Below, piece after piece: positions 37,536 through 48,793 of a DNA stretch of 64,000 bases (position 1 is the first letter of the stretch; every line of letters begins with the position of its first letter). The notes below the pieces were generated by a model, which saw only the letters and a program-made list of their open reading frames with translations, was not told where the DNA came from and searched no databases. A program made the translations under genes and the position numbers. The stretch comes from AP-15 sp963833745 (GTDB lineage: Bacteria; Pseudomonadota; Alphaproteobacteria; ATCC43930; CGMCC-115725): the NCBI GenBank assembly GCA_963833745.1, contig CAWHZD010000003.1, positions 434,001 through 498,000 on the forward strand. Reading direction: 5' to 3'.

Positions 37536-38660
37536 TCAGCCCCACACATCGCGGGCGGTTTCGACGACCAGGCGTAATTTGGCGTTCTGCTCCTCGATGG
37601 TCAGCGCGTTGCCGTCGACGGTCGACGAGAAGCCGCATTGCGGGCTGAGACAGAGCTGCTCCAACGGCACGTATTTTGCCGCCTCGTCGACCCGGCGTTT
37701 CAGCTCGTCCTTGCTTTCGAGGACGGCGCGCTTGCTGGTCACGAGGCCCAGCACCACCCGCTTTGGCCCGCGCGGCACAAAGCGCAACGGCTCGAACCCG
37801 CCCGAGCGTGAATCGTCGTATTCGAGAAAGAAACCGTCGACCGCCAATTCGCCGAACAGCGCCTCGGCGACATGGTCGTAGCCGCCCTCGGCCACCCAGG
37901 ACGAGCGGAAATTGCCGCGGCACATATGAGTGCATACCGTCATGCCTGCGGGCTTGCCGGCGAGTGCGGCGTTGATCAGGCGGATGTTGGTCAGGTGCTG
38001 CTGCTCGCCGTCGCCGCCGATGCCGGTGACATAGGCGCGCTGCGCCGGGTCGTTCAGGTAGGCGAGGCTGGTGTCGTCGAGCTGCAGATAGGTGCAGCCG
38101 AGTGCGGCGAGGCCGGCGATTTCTTGTCGGTAGACCTCGGCGAGATCATGCCAGAAGGCGTCCATGTCGGGATAGGCGGCCTGGTCGATCGCCGCCCGGC
38201 CGCCGCGGTAGTGCAGCATCGACGGCGACGGGATCGTGAGTTTGGGCACCGTCCGATCGGGCGCCACCGATTTCAAATAGGCGAAGTCCTCGGCAAAGAT
38301 CGTCTCGCCGAGCGTCAGCCTGCCATCAATGCGAAACGCGCCCAGCGCCGCCTCGACCGGACCGGCCTCGTTGCGGAACTGGATCCGCATGGTCTGCTCG
38401 GTCCTGGCAACCCCGCCGATCCGATAGAGGAAATCCATGTGCCACGAGCCGCGGCGAAACTCGCCGTCGGTGACACCCTCGAGCCCGATCTCGCGCTGCA
38501 TCCGCACGGCGTCGCCGATCGCCCCATCCTCGACCCGCCGCAACTCCTCGCCCGAAATCCGCCCCGCCTGCCATTCCCCCCGCGCCCGCAGCAACGCCGC
38601 CGGCCGCAGCAAACTCCCGACATGGTCGGCACGGAATGGTGGTCTGCCGATTGCGGCCAT
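37536..38660 (-). CDS. MetE-like (cobalamin-independent) methyltransferase
   Basis: 374 residues from ATG 38660, eight bases behind GGGAGGG; ATG 38669 is less well placed. Only the C-terminal catalytic barrel of MetE is present, as in the short stand-alone family. Signatures are HVGSLLRPAALL, GLEGVTDGEFRRGSWH and, for zinc, THMCRGN with Cys and SPQCGF with Cys, plus FFLEYDDSR. It transfers a methyl group, probably to homocysteine or another thiol from a methyl-folate or other donor. Its first 30 codons are duplicated upstream (see 38751). Confidence 0.85.
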   Translation of the reverse strand: MAAIGRPPFRADHVGSLLRPAALLRARGEWQAGRISGEELRRVEDGAIGDAVRMQREIGLEGVTDGEFRRGSWHMDFLYRIGGVARTEQTMRIQFRNEAGPVEAALGAFRIDGRLTLGETIFAEDFAYLKSVAPDRTVPKLTIPSPSMLHYRGGRAAIDQAAYPDMDAFWHDLAEVYRQEIAGLAALGCTYLQLDDTSLAYLNDPAQRAYVTGIGGDGEQQHLTNIRLINAALAGKPAGMTVCTHMCRGNFRSSWVAEGGYDHVAEALFGELAVDGFFLEYDDSRSGGFEPLRFVPRGPKRVVLGLVTSKRAVLESKDELKRRVDEAAKYVPLEQLCLSPQCGFSSTVDGNALTIEEQNAKLRLVVETARDVWG

Positions 38661-39065
38661 TTCTCTCATCCCTCCCAGCTCCCGCCTTCCCGGCGAAAGC
38701 CGGGACCCATGGCCGACATGGGCACCGGCCTTCGCCGGTGTGGTGGAAAACTAAGCGTGCAACGCCTGCCGCTTCGCCCGCGCCCGCAACAGCTCCGTCG
38801 GCCGCAACAGACTCCAAACATGAGCGCCCCGAAACGGCGGCCTCCCGGTTGCGACCATTTCGTTCCTCCCTCGCAGTTCCCGCCTTCCCGGCGAAAGCCG
38901 GGATCCATGGCCGACATGGGCACCGGCCTTCGCCGGTGTGGTGGAAAATTAAGCGTGCAACGCCTGCCGCGCGCCCTGTGCCTACGCCGCCGGCCGCACC
39001 AATCTCTCATGGTCGGCGCGAAATCGGGGTCTGACGTTGCCCACTGAAACCTCCCTGGTTCTCGC
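38661..39065. repeat. Tandem unit of gene-start plus palindromic repeat, three copies counting the gene
   Basis: Units of about 195 bp repeat upstream of the MetE-like gene. Each consists of the gene start and first codons, a 5-prime leader and the palindrome CTTCCCGGCGAAAGCCGGGA with CACCGGCCTTCGCCGGTG. The palindromes at 38690-38742 and 38885-38942 are almost identical. The junction AACTAAGCGTGCAACGCCTG recurs at 38750 and as AATTAAGCGTGCAACGCCTG at 38947. Confidence 0.8.
38751..38858 (-). pseudogene. Duplicated first 30 codons of the MetE-like gene
   Basis: An ORF of 35 residues from ATG 38858, behind GAGGAACGAA, reads MVATGRPPFRGAHV then WSLLRPTELLRARAKRQA, clearly the start of the neighbouring methyltransferase (MAAIGRPPFRADHV). 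It then runs into repeat sequence and stops (LHA, TAG at 38751-38753). A third, more decayed copy lies at 38961-39045 (RPRFRADHERLVRPAA, then stop). It keeps its own ribosome site and might be translated as a peptide, but is most simply a duplication relic. Confidence 0.75.
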
Positions 39066-39077
39066 CACCTCACCTAT

Positions 39078-39380
39078 TTAATTCGAAGTCGTGATCGTGA
39101 CTTTCTTGCCCCGGGTCAGCAGCATCAGGATGCCAAGCACGACGGCGGCAAGAAACCAGAACCAAAGGATCATCGAAAAGGCAATCGCGCCACCGATCAT
39201 GGTGCCAGCGTGATAGGCAGCGTCATAAGCAAGCTGTGGGGGCGGCGTAGGGTGATTGTAGAGGAGCATCGAAACGGTGATAAACCAGACGGCCATCATC
39301 AGATTAAAGCCCCAAAAGTCGATCGCGATCAGCCAACCAAAAATACCGCGTTTGCGTCTTTCGACCGAAATCGTCTTCAT
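39078..39380 (-). CDS. Small membrane protein of unknown function
   Basis: 100 residues from ATG 39380 (MKTISVERRKRG). Three hydrophobic helices: IFGWLIAIDFWGFNLMMAVWF, a middle segment around AGTMIGGAIAFSMILWF, and FLAAVVLGILMLLTRG, then a short basic tail. The N-terminus is basic, so probably cytoplasmic. It is downstream of and convergent with nothing; ssb lies 32 bp upstream on the same strand, so the two could be co-transcribed. No family name assigned. Confidence 0.6.
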   Translation of the reverse strand: MKTISVERRKRGIFGWLIAIDFWGFNLMMAVWFITVSMLLYNHPTPPPQLAYDAAYHAGTMIGGAIAFSMILWFWFLAAVVLGILMLLTRGKKVTITTSN

Positions 39381-39412
39381 CAAGAGGTCTCGATGATGCC
39401 GAGAATTTTAGC

Positions 39413-39952
39413 CTAGAACGGGATGTCGTCGTCGAGGTCTTCGCGGGTGCTGCGGGCGCGGCCGCCGCCACCGCCGCCGCGGCCGGGCATGACGGGGGTG
39501 GCGCGCGGGGCCGGCTCGTCGGCGTAGCCCCCACCGGCGTAACCATCTTCGAAATCACCGTCCGTCGCCGGACCACCGCCGGCGCTGCTGCCGCGGCCGC
39601 CGGCGCCGTCAAGCATCGTCAGCTCGCCGCGAAACTTGGGCAACACGATCTCGGTCGTGGTGCGCTCCTGGCCGCCCTGGTCGGTCCATTTGCGGGTCTG
39701 CAAGGCACCTTCGAGATAGACCTTTGAGCCCTTGCGCAGATATTTCTCGGCGATCTCGGCGAGCCGCTCGTTGAAGATCACGACGCGGTGCCATTCGGTG
39801 CGCTCCTTGCGCTCGCCCGACACCCGGTCGCGCCACGTGTCCGAAGTGGCGACGGTGAACGTGGCGATGCGGTTGCCGTCCTGGGTCGAACGCATTTCCG
39901 GGTCGCGGCCGAGATTGCCGATCAAGGTTACCTTGTTGACGCTGCCTGCCAT
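39413..39952 (-). CDS. ssb: Single-stranded DNA-binding protein
   Basis: 179 residues from ATG 39952. The OB fold covers about residues 1-112 (SVNKVTLIGNLGRDPEMRST, TFTVATSDTWRDR, EWHRVVIFNERLAEIAEKYLRKGSKVYLEG). A glycine-rich linker leads to the acidic C-terminal tip DLDDDIPF, the site that recruits repair and replication partners. Length is normal. In many bacteria ssb neighbours uvrA, which is 1.7 kb away here and on the other strand. Confidence 0.95.
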   Translation of the reverse strand: MAGSVNKVTLIGNLGRDPEMRSTQDGNRIATFTVATSDTWRDRVSGERKERTEWHRVVIFNERLAEIAEKYLRKGSKVYLEGALQTRKWTDQGGQERTTTEIVLPKFRGELTMLDGAGGRGSSAGGGPATDGDFEDGYAGGGYADEPAPRATPVMPGRGGGGGGRARSTREDLDDDIPF

Positions 39953-40045
39953 GAGGTCACCGCACTTCTGTGGTCGCCGGGAGTACCCATCTTATCAAAC
40001 CCAGCGGATGTTCCCACTTTATTCTTAACTTTGGGAAACTGCACT

Positions 40046-41086
40046 ATGACTTATCTCTCACCGATCAGCGACCCCGGTCTCTCACCCCCCGGTGGGGGCG
40101 ACAGCGAAGCGGAATCGCTTGAAATGTCGGTCGCGGCGCCCGAGGACATGGCGCTGTTCGACGCCTATTCGCGCGCCGTGATCGGCGCCGTCGACAAGGT
40201 CGGCCCGGCGGTCCTCCACCTCCAGGTCAGCGGCATGAAGGACGGCGCTGGCGGCGCCGGCTCGGGCGTCGTCTTCACCCCCGACGCCTACGTCCTGACC
40301 AACAGCCACGTCGTATCGGGCGCGCGCAAGATCGAGGCGGCGTTTCCCGACGGGCGCAGCCTCGCCGCCAGCTTGGTCGGCGACGACCCCGACACCGATC
40401 TGGCGGTGCTCCGCCTCGACGGCGAGACCTCGGCCTTTGCCCGGCTCGGCGATTCGCGGCGATTGCGGGTCGGCCAATTGGTGGTCGCGATCGGCAACCC
40501 GTTCGGGTTTCAGTGCACGGTCACGGCCGGTGTCGTCAGCGCCCTCGGCCGCTCGCTGCGCACCCGCTCGGGCCGGCTGATCGACAGCGTGATCCAGACC
40601 GACGCGGCCTTGAACCCGGGCAATTCCGGCGGGCCGCTGGTCACCTCGTCCGGTGAGGTCGTCGGCATCAACACCGCGATCATCGGCATGGCGCAGGGCA
40701 TCTGCTTTTCGATCTCGGCCGCGACGGTCGAGTTCGTCGCTGCGCGGCTGATCCGCGAAGGCCGGGTGCGGCGCTGCTACATCGGCGTCGCCGGGCAGAA
40801 CGTGCCGCTGTCGCGTCGGGTCGTGCGCTTTCACGATCTGCCGCGCGAAACCGGGGTGCGGGTCCAGTCGACCGCACCCGACGGCGCGGCGCGCGCCGCC
40901 GGGCTGGCCAGCGGCGACATCGTCGTCGCCGCCGACGGCATCCCGGTCGGCGACATCGACGAATTGCACCGGCTGATGACCGAGGAGCGGGTCGGCATGC
41001 CGGTGCCGTTCACGGTATTGCGGCTGTCGCAAAAGCTCGAAGTGGTGGTGACGCCGCGCGAAACCCCGCCCCGCCCGGCGGCGTAA
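40046..41086 (+). CDS. HtrA/DegP-like serine protease with PDZ domain
   Basis: 346 residues from ATG 40046; an open frame extends 86 codons upstream into the ssb region, but without coding likeness. The trypsin-like core has His in YVLTNSHVVSGA, Asp in DDPDTDLAVLRL and Ser in ALNPGNSGGPLV, the full triad. A single PDZ domain follows (YIGVAGQNVPLS, PDGAARAAGLASGDIVVAADG). No signal peptide or membrane anchor is visible, so it may act in the cytoplasm, unusual for this family. It diverges from ssb. Confidence 0.88.
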   Translation: MTYLSPISDPGLSPPGGGDSEAESLEMSVAAPEDMALFDAYSRAVIGAVDKVGPAVLHLQVSGMKDGAGGAGSGVVFTPDAYVLTNSHVVSGARKIEAAFPDGRSLAASLVGDDPDTDLAVLRLDGETSAFARLGDSRRLRVGQLVVAIGNPFGFQCTVTAGVVSALGRSLRTRSGRLIDSVIQTDAALNPGNSGGPLVTSSGEVVGINTAIIGMAQGICFSISAATVEFVAARLIREGRVRRCYIGVAGQNVPLSRRVVRFHDLPRETGVRVQSTAPDGAARAAGLASGDIVVAADGIPVGDIDELHRLMTEERVGMPVPFTVLRLSQKLEVVVTPRETPPRPAA

Positions 41087-41116
41087 TTGCTCGCCGTTGG
41101 TGACTTGTTTCTTCCC

Positions 41117-41205
41117 CGTGGCCGGGCTCGACCCGGCCACCCACGTCTTGGTGCGGCGCGGACTGTAAAGACGTGGATGGCCGGCACAAGGCCGGCCAAG
41201 GGGAG
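41117..41205. repeat. GGCCGG-type palindromic repeat, left of GIY-YIG gene
   Basis: Stem GTGGCCGGG-CTCGA-CCCGGCCAC followed by ACGTGGATGGCCGGCACAAG and GGCCGGCC. In one frame it encodes MAGLVPAIHVF, a peptide commonly seen in over-called ORFs. A related stem lies on the far side of the GIY-YIG gene at 41580-41606. Confidence 0.7.
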
Positions 41206-41212
41206 CGGTGAC

Positions 41213-41611
41213 TTACGGCGGATTATCGTAGAGATCGTCCCGGTTCGGATTTTCTCTATGCGTTAGACGGACCTTCCAGGCACGCGACCAATGCTTTATA
41301 TTTCTCTCGCGTTGCTTCGCTGCGAGGATATCGTCGAAACGCTCGGCGTAGACGAGGCGGCGCAGCGCATATTGCTTGGTGAAGCTGTCGGCGACGCCGG
41401 CCCGATGCTCCCAGGCGCCGCGCGCCAAATCCGTCGTGGTGCCGACGTAGAGCGTACCGTTGGGTCGGTTCGTCATGATGTAAACCCAGCCAGCCTTTAT
41501 TCTTCCAGTGTTGACGCGGGGAATACCCGTTGACAACCACTCACCAAGACGAGGTGACAACCGTCGGCGAAAGAGCTTGGGTGGCCGGGTTAAGCCCGGC
41601 CACGGGGACAT
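41213..41611 (-). CDS. GIY-YIG-domain nuclease-like protein
   Basis: The conserved domain is WVYIMTNRPNGTLYVGTTTDL with the GIY-YIG pair (VYI and YVG), then ARGAWEHRAG, YALRRLVYAERF and AAKQRERNIKHWSRAWKVRLT. The domain is about 90 residues, the usual size for the small UPF0213/YhbQ-like group. The first 45 residues to ATG 41611 are encoded by the flanking palindromic repeat (MSPWPGLTRPPKLF) and are not native; the native start is unclear because ATG before TNRP would lose the first strand. Likely a structure-specific or single-strand nuclease. Confidence 0.72.
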   Translation of the reverse strand: MSPWPGLTRPPKLFRRRLSPRLGEWLSTGIPRVNTGRIKAGWVYIMTNRPNGTLYVGTTTDLARGAWEHRAGVADSFTKQYALRRLVYAERFDDILAAKQRERNIKHWSRAWKVRLTHRENPNRDDLYDNPP

Positions 41612-41612
41612 G
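41573..41612. repeat. GGCCGG-type palindromic repeat, right of GIY-YIG gene
   Basis: Stem GTGGCCGGG-TTAAG-CCCGGCCAC at about 41580-41602. With 41117-41205 it brackets the GIY-YIG gene. Confidence 0.7.
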
Positions 41613-41688
41613 ATTTGATTGCGGTCGAAATCTCGGGCTCGTCGCGCTCGCGGTAGCGTCGAGGCGCGTCCCGCGCTAAGTTTGCGCC

Positions 41689-44548
<2,860 letters not shown>

Positions 44549-44574
44549 AGGCGCCGCCTCAGGCGGTTTGTCGT

Positions 44575-44650
44575 TGCGAGGAGCGTAGCGACGAAGCAAT
44601 CTTGTTCAGGATTGCCCTTTTGGCCAGAGATTGCTTCGCGGAGCCTGTCC
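44575..44650. repeat. TTGCGAGGAGCGTAGCGACG dispersed palindromic repeat
   Basis: It begins GTCGTTGCGAGGAGCGTAGC and ends with the partner arm AGATTGCTTCGCGGAGCC. Same family as 48665-48745 and 18915-18952. Confidence 0.7.
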
Positions 44651-44715
44651 TCGGGCTGTCCTCGGGCCGGACCCGTGGGCTCGCAATGGCAGCCAGTCGG
44701 AAAAGCCCAGACGGT

Positions 44716-45019
44716 ATGAACCCTGTCCGCCGGCATGCGATCGAGGAACTGCGGCGGATGGTGCTGGCGGCGCTCGGCGAGCATGATGCCGCGGTGTGGC
44801 TGTTCGGCTCGTGCGCCCGTGCCAAGCCGCGGCATCATAGCGACATCGACATCGCGATCCTCGCGCGAGACGAGCTTCCTCTCGGCTTCTTTGCCGAGCT
44901 CGAAGCGGACATCGAGGAGAGCACGATCCCTTATGATGTCGATCTGGTCAGACTTACGGCACGCCGATCCGGCGCTCGTCGATGAAGTTCGCCGCGAAGG
45001 CGTGACATGGCGGGACTAG
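44716..45019 (+). pseudogene. MNT-domain nucleotidyltransferase (antitoxin), frameshifted near its end
   Basis: From ATG 44716 (MNPVRRHAIEELRRMVL). The nucleotidyltransferase motif is LFGSCARAKPRHHSDIDIAI, the GS-x9-DxD of MNT proteins. At 44950 one extra base shifts the sense to DLRHADPALVDEVRREGVTWRD, the expected C-terminus, which stops at 45019. Without correction the protein ends as LTARRSGARR at 44985. The corrected end overlaps the next gene by 13 bp, as usual in MNT-HEPN pairs. The MNT partner neutralises the HEPN toxin by AMP transfer in studied systems. Confidence 0.78.
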
Positions 45020-45411
45020 AACGGCGGTTGGCCGAGGCAGAGGCGGCGCTCGGCACCTTGGACGAGGCCGCTAATAATACCGAAAGGTCGCTGGTGGAGC
45101 GTGATGGCGCGATCCTGCGACTGATCTACACCTTCGAGGCGGTCTGGAAAGGTTGCCAGCAGCTGCTTGTCGAACGAGAGGGCATCGAAGTCGCGTCGCC
45201 GAACGCGACCATTCGCGCCGCTCGGCGGCTCGGCTGGCTGTCGGACGAAGACGCGCAGGCGGCGATCAAAGTCGGCCGCGACCGCAATCTCGCTGTACAT
45301 ATGTATCGCGGCGAGATCGGAGCGGAAATCGCGCGGCACCTCGCCGCCCACGCCGACCTGTTGCGCCGCTGGCTCGATGCCTTGCAACAGCGTGCGACGG
45401 CAAACGAGTAA
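45007..45411 (+). CDS. HEPN-family protein (HI0074-like toxin)
   Basis: 134 residues from ATG 45007. The all-helical HI0074/HEPN fold is recognisable from LVERDGAILRLIYTFEAVWKGCQQLL, and the catalytic R-x4-H motif is RNLAVHMY. It overlaps the MNT gene by 13 bp. In MNT-HEPN (type VII) toxin-antitoxin systems the HEPN protein is an RNase whose activity is blocked when MNT modifies a residue near this motif. The Tyr after the His (HMY) is the residue type that is modified in known pairs. Confidence 0.82.
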   Translation: MAGLERRLAEAEAALGTLDEAANNTERSLVERDGAILRLIYTFEAVWKGCQQLLVEREGIEVASPNATIRAARRLGWLSDEDAQAAIKVGRDRNLAVHMYRGEIGAEIARHLAAHADLLRRWLDALQQRATANE

Positions 45412-45489
45412 CACTGCGGCGTCGGTAGCAGGTCGGGTAAGGTTGATGCCGGCTTTTGCCGAACCTTGGCATGCGTCGGCGACCTAGCC

Positions 45490-47836
45490 TCAGGACGGTT
45501 CGCTGCGCCGCAACGGCACTATGTTGTTCGCAGCGCCCGCAGCAGCGGAGTGAAGAGCGGCGCGAGCAGCTTCGGCCAAGCTATCCCGAGTGAACGGTTT
45601 CTTGATCAACACCTCGTTGCCAATGTCTGCCTCAAATCTGGACATGTCCGCATAGCCGCTGCAGTACAGCACTTTGAGGTCGGGTCGAGCGCGCCGCGCC
45701 AGCCGTACGGTGTCCACCCCCGACAACCCGGTCATCACCAGGTCGACCACCATCAGATCGCAAGGGTGGTCCCGTTCGAGGATCGCCAAGGCGGCGCGGC
45801 CGCTATCCGCCTCGGTGACGACGCAACCGGCTTCTCGAAAATCCTCGGCGGTGATCCACCGGACATCCGGGTCGTCGTCGACCACGAGAATATGAGCGAT
45901 CTCGGCAGCATGCGCGCGGATTGCCGAGTGTGAACCCAGCACCGTCCGCTCGGTCGTCCGCGGCAGATAGATCTGCACCGTTGTTCCCTCGCGCAGCCGG
46001 CTGCGAATGCCGACCGCGCCGCCCGACTGGCGCACAACGCCGAAAACCATCGACAAGCCCAATCCCGTGCCTTTGCCGACTTCTTTGGTCGTAAAGAACG
46101 GCTCGAATGCGCGCTCGACGACTTCCGGGCTCATACCGCTCCCGGTGTCGCGCAACGACACAAGGACACAGTCCTTGCCCGCGATCTCCGGCGGCAGGTC
46201 GCCATCCTCGGCGGAGATATTCGCCGTTTCGATCAACAGGATCCCGCCACCCGGCATCGCATCGCGCGCATTGAGAGCCACATTCAGAAGCGCCGTCTCG
46301 ATCTGACTGACGTCGATCAGCACCGGCCCAAAGCCCGCTCGCCAGGACGTGCCGAATTTCAACCGAGATGCCGATTGAGCGGCCCAGCATCTCGCTCATA
46401 TCGATGACGATTGTGTTGAGGTCAGCGGGGATCGGGTCGAGGCGCTGCTTGCGCGCAAAGGCCAGCAATGATTCGGTGAGCTTGGCGCCGCGTAATGCGC
46501 CGCGTTGCGCGGTACGAAGCAGGCGCAAGCTTCCCTCGTCGGAAATGCGCAGCTCCAGCAGCGCCAGCGACCCCGATACCGCGGTCAGCAGATTGTTGAA
46601 ATCGTGCGCAACCCCACCGGTGAGTTGGCCCATAGCCTCCATCTTTTGTGCCTGCAGGAGTGCTGCCTGGGCCTGTTGACGCGCTCCGATCTCGGCCCGG
46701 AGCAGCTCGCTGGCGGCAGCCAGTTCCTGAGTGCGTTCTTCGACCGTGCTCTCGAGCTGTTCCCTGCTGCGCGCGAGCGCTGCGGCAGTGGTGTGCAGCG
46801 CATCGGCGACCTGATCCAGTTCGCGCACTCCGCCGGCCAATCGATCGGTGGGCGTGCCGCTCCCTAAAGCACTTGCTGCGGTCGTGAGCGCGTCGACGGG
46901 CCGCCGGATCCCTCGTCCCACCCACCACGCGAGAGCGAGGCTCACGCCAAGGACCACCGCGCCGCCGCCAAAGGCGACCCATTGAGCGCGCCGAAGAGGT
47001 GCGTCGACGAATTCTCTCGGGAGGCCGATTGCTACGGTCCAGCCGGTAATCGGCGAGCGCCGAAAGGTGGAATAAACCGGAATCCCTTCACTCGTGACAT
47101 TGGGGAACCAGCTGTCAATTTCCCCTGCCATCTTCTCCCGGAGCATCGGCGCCGCGGGCTTGCCGAGAAAGCGGCCGAGTTCCCGGTTGCGCGCGACGAT
47201 GATACCTCTGCGGTCGAAGATCGCTGCGGTCCAGTCGGGCGAGAGGTTCTGATCTTGCAGCAGCCGGGATAAAATCTCCGGCCCGACACCCATCGCGAGC
47301 ACGTAGGCGACCTGCCCGGCGCGGAAGACCGGCACTCCCACCACCAGGATCGGCCGGCGCAAGACGGCGCCCATAAGCAGATCGGAAATCTGCGGTTTGC
47401 CGGTGGCGACGACGCGGTCGTGCATTTCGGTGTTTGTCGCGCGCGGGAGCGGTTCGCCGAACGGCCGATTGGTGCTGACGAGCTGCTGTCCGGTGGTGTC
47501 GTGCAGCACAATCGATGTCCCCTGGACCGAAAGGGCCGCTCGCATTTGGTGATCAAAAGCGCGCAGGTCACCGGTCTGGAGGCTTGGCGACACGGCGAGC
47601 ACCTGGAGTTCGGCCTGGATGGCGCTGATCTGACGATCGACATCTGCGAGCAGGTCCTCCACCCGCCCACTGACGTCGCGCTGCATTTGCCCGCGTTGGT
47701 CGTCGACCGTGCGCAGCATGGCGAAGCTCGCCAGCGCGACCAAGGGCAGCGCGGTGACGAGGGCCAACATCGTCAGTCTTGCCTGGATGCCCAGCGTGTG
47801 GCGGCGCCGGAAGGACTGCGTGACCCGTTCCCACAT
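45490..47836 (-). CDS. Hybrid sensor histidine kinase with receiver domain, one frameshift
   Basis: Start ATG 47836 (MWERVTQSFRRR). A transmembrane helix (LTMLALVTALPLVALASFAML), a periplasmic sensor domain, a second helix (WVAFGGGAVVLGVSLALAWW) and HAMP lead to the H-box GGVAHDFNNLLT. Near 46327 an extra base breaks the frame at GLW; the continuation PVLIDVSQIETALLNVALNA holds the N-box, then DTGSGM and GTGLGLSMVFG. The C-terminal receiver has ILVVDDDPDVRW and the phosphate-accepting Asp in LMVVDLVMTGLSG. About 780 residues corrected. No partner regulator is adjacent. Confidence 0.85.
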
Positions 47837-47939
47837 CACCGTCACCCCGCTGCCGCGTCCAGGGTTGACTTCGCTTACCGACGCAGCAACACAATCAATT
47901 CCGGGTCTGTCGGGCGCATCGTGGCGCCTTGCAGCCGCT

Positions 47940-48602
47940 TTATGCGAGTTGCGCCTGCAAGAAGGCGGACATGCGGTCCCAGGCCTGGTTGGCGCTGGCG
48001 AGGTCATAGGCCGGGCTGCGCTCGTTGAAAAAGGCGTGGGCGGCGTCGTAGCGGTAAATCTCGTGCCTGACGCCCGCTGACTTTAACGTCTTGTCGAGAT
48101 CGTCGACCGCAGCCGGGGTGCACCAATCGTCCTGGTTGGCGAAGTGGCCCTGGAACGGCACCCGGATCTTGGCCGGGTCGGCAAAATCCTGGGGCGGGAT
48201 GCCGTAGAAGCAGACCGCGGCATCGACATCGTGAATGTGCACCGCGGCGGCAATGGTCAGCGCGCCGCCCATGCAGAAGCCCATCACTGCGACCTTGCCG
48301 CTTTGCTGTTGCAGCTCCAGCGCCGCGCCGCGCAAATCCTGATGCGTGGCACTGGGGAAATCGAGGCCGGTCATCAAATGATTGGCCTCGTCCGGTGAGG
48401 TGGTGACGCGGCCCTTGTAGAGATCCGGCGCCAAGGCGTTGTAGCCGGCGCGCGCGAGGCGGTCGGCAACCCCGCAGATCTGGTCGTTGAGGCCCCACCA
48501 TTCCTGAATGACGACGATCCCAGGCCGGCCATGGCCTGCCATCGCGAGATAGCCCTTGCATGCCACCCCATCGGGGCGGGCGAAGTCGGTCACGATACCC
48601 AT
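47940..48602 (-). CDS. Dienelactone hydrolase-family protein
   Basis: 220 residues from ATG 48602, behind GAGGAATCCC. The alpha/beta fold has VIQEWWGLNDQI, the nucleophile elbow GFCMGGAL with Cys, Asp in FANQDDWCTP and His in YDAAHAFFNE, the Cys-Asp-His triad of dienelactone hydrolases. It would hydrolyse a lactone or ester; the exact substrate is unknown. It lies between a kinase gene and a repeat, with no aromatic-degradation genes nearby, so a general role is likely. Confidence 0.88.
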   Translation of the reverse strand: MGIVTDFARPDGVACKGYLAMAGHGRPGIVVIQEWWGLNDQICGVADRLARAGYNALAPDLYKGRVTTSPDEANHLMTGLDFPSATHQDLRGAALELQQQSGKVAVMGFCMGGALTIAAAVHIHDVDAAVCFYGIPPQDFADPAKIRVPFQGHFANQDDWCTPAAVDDLDKTLKSAGVRHEIYRYDAAHAFFNERSPAYDLASANQAWDRMSAFLQAQLA

Positions 48603-48664
48603 CGGATTCCTCCACAAGCTCGTGGTCAGCACCAGACAAATGCTTCCCACTGTCGGACGCCTGA

Positions 48665-48745
48665 GCGGGATTGCTTCGTCGCTCCGCTCCTCGCAATGAC
48701 AACATTTACGGTGTCATTGCGAGCGCAGCGAAGCAATCTCGCTGT
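48665..48745. repeat. GATTGCTTCGTCGCTCCGCT dispersed palindromic repeat
   Basis: Two inverted copies of TCATTGCGAGGAGCGAAGCG face each other: GATTGCTTCGTCGCTCCGCT at 48670 and TCATTGCGAGCGCAGCGAAG at 48715, able to form a long imperfect hairpin. Same family as 44575-44650. Confidence 0.75.
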
Positions 48746-48793
48746 GGCCGCGCTTTCGTACCAAGCGTCGGGTCCGCACCACTACGGCCCGGA

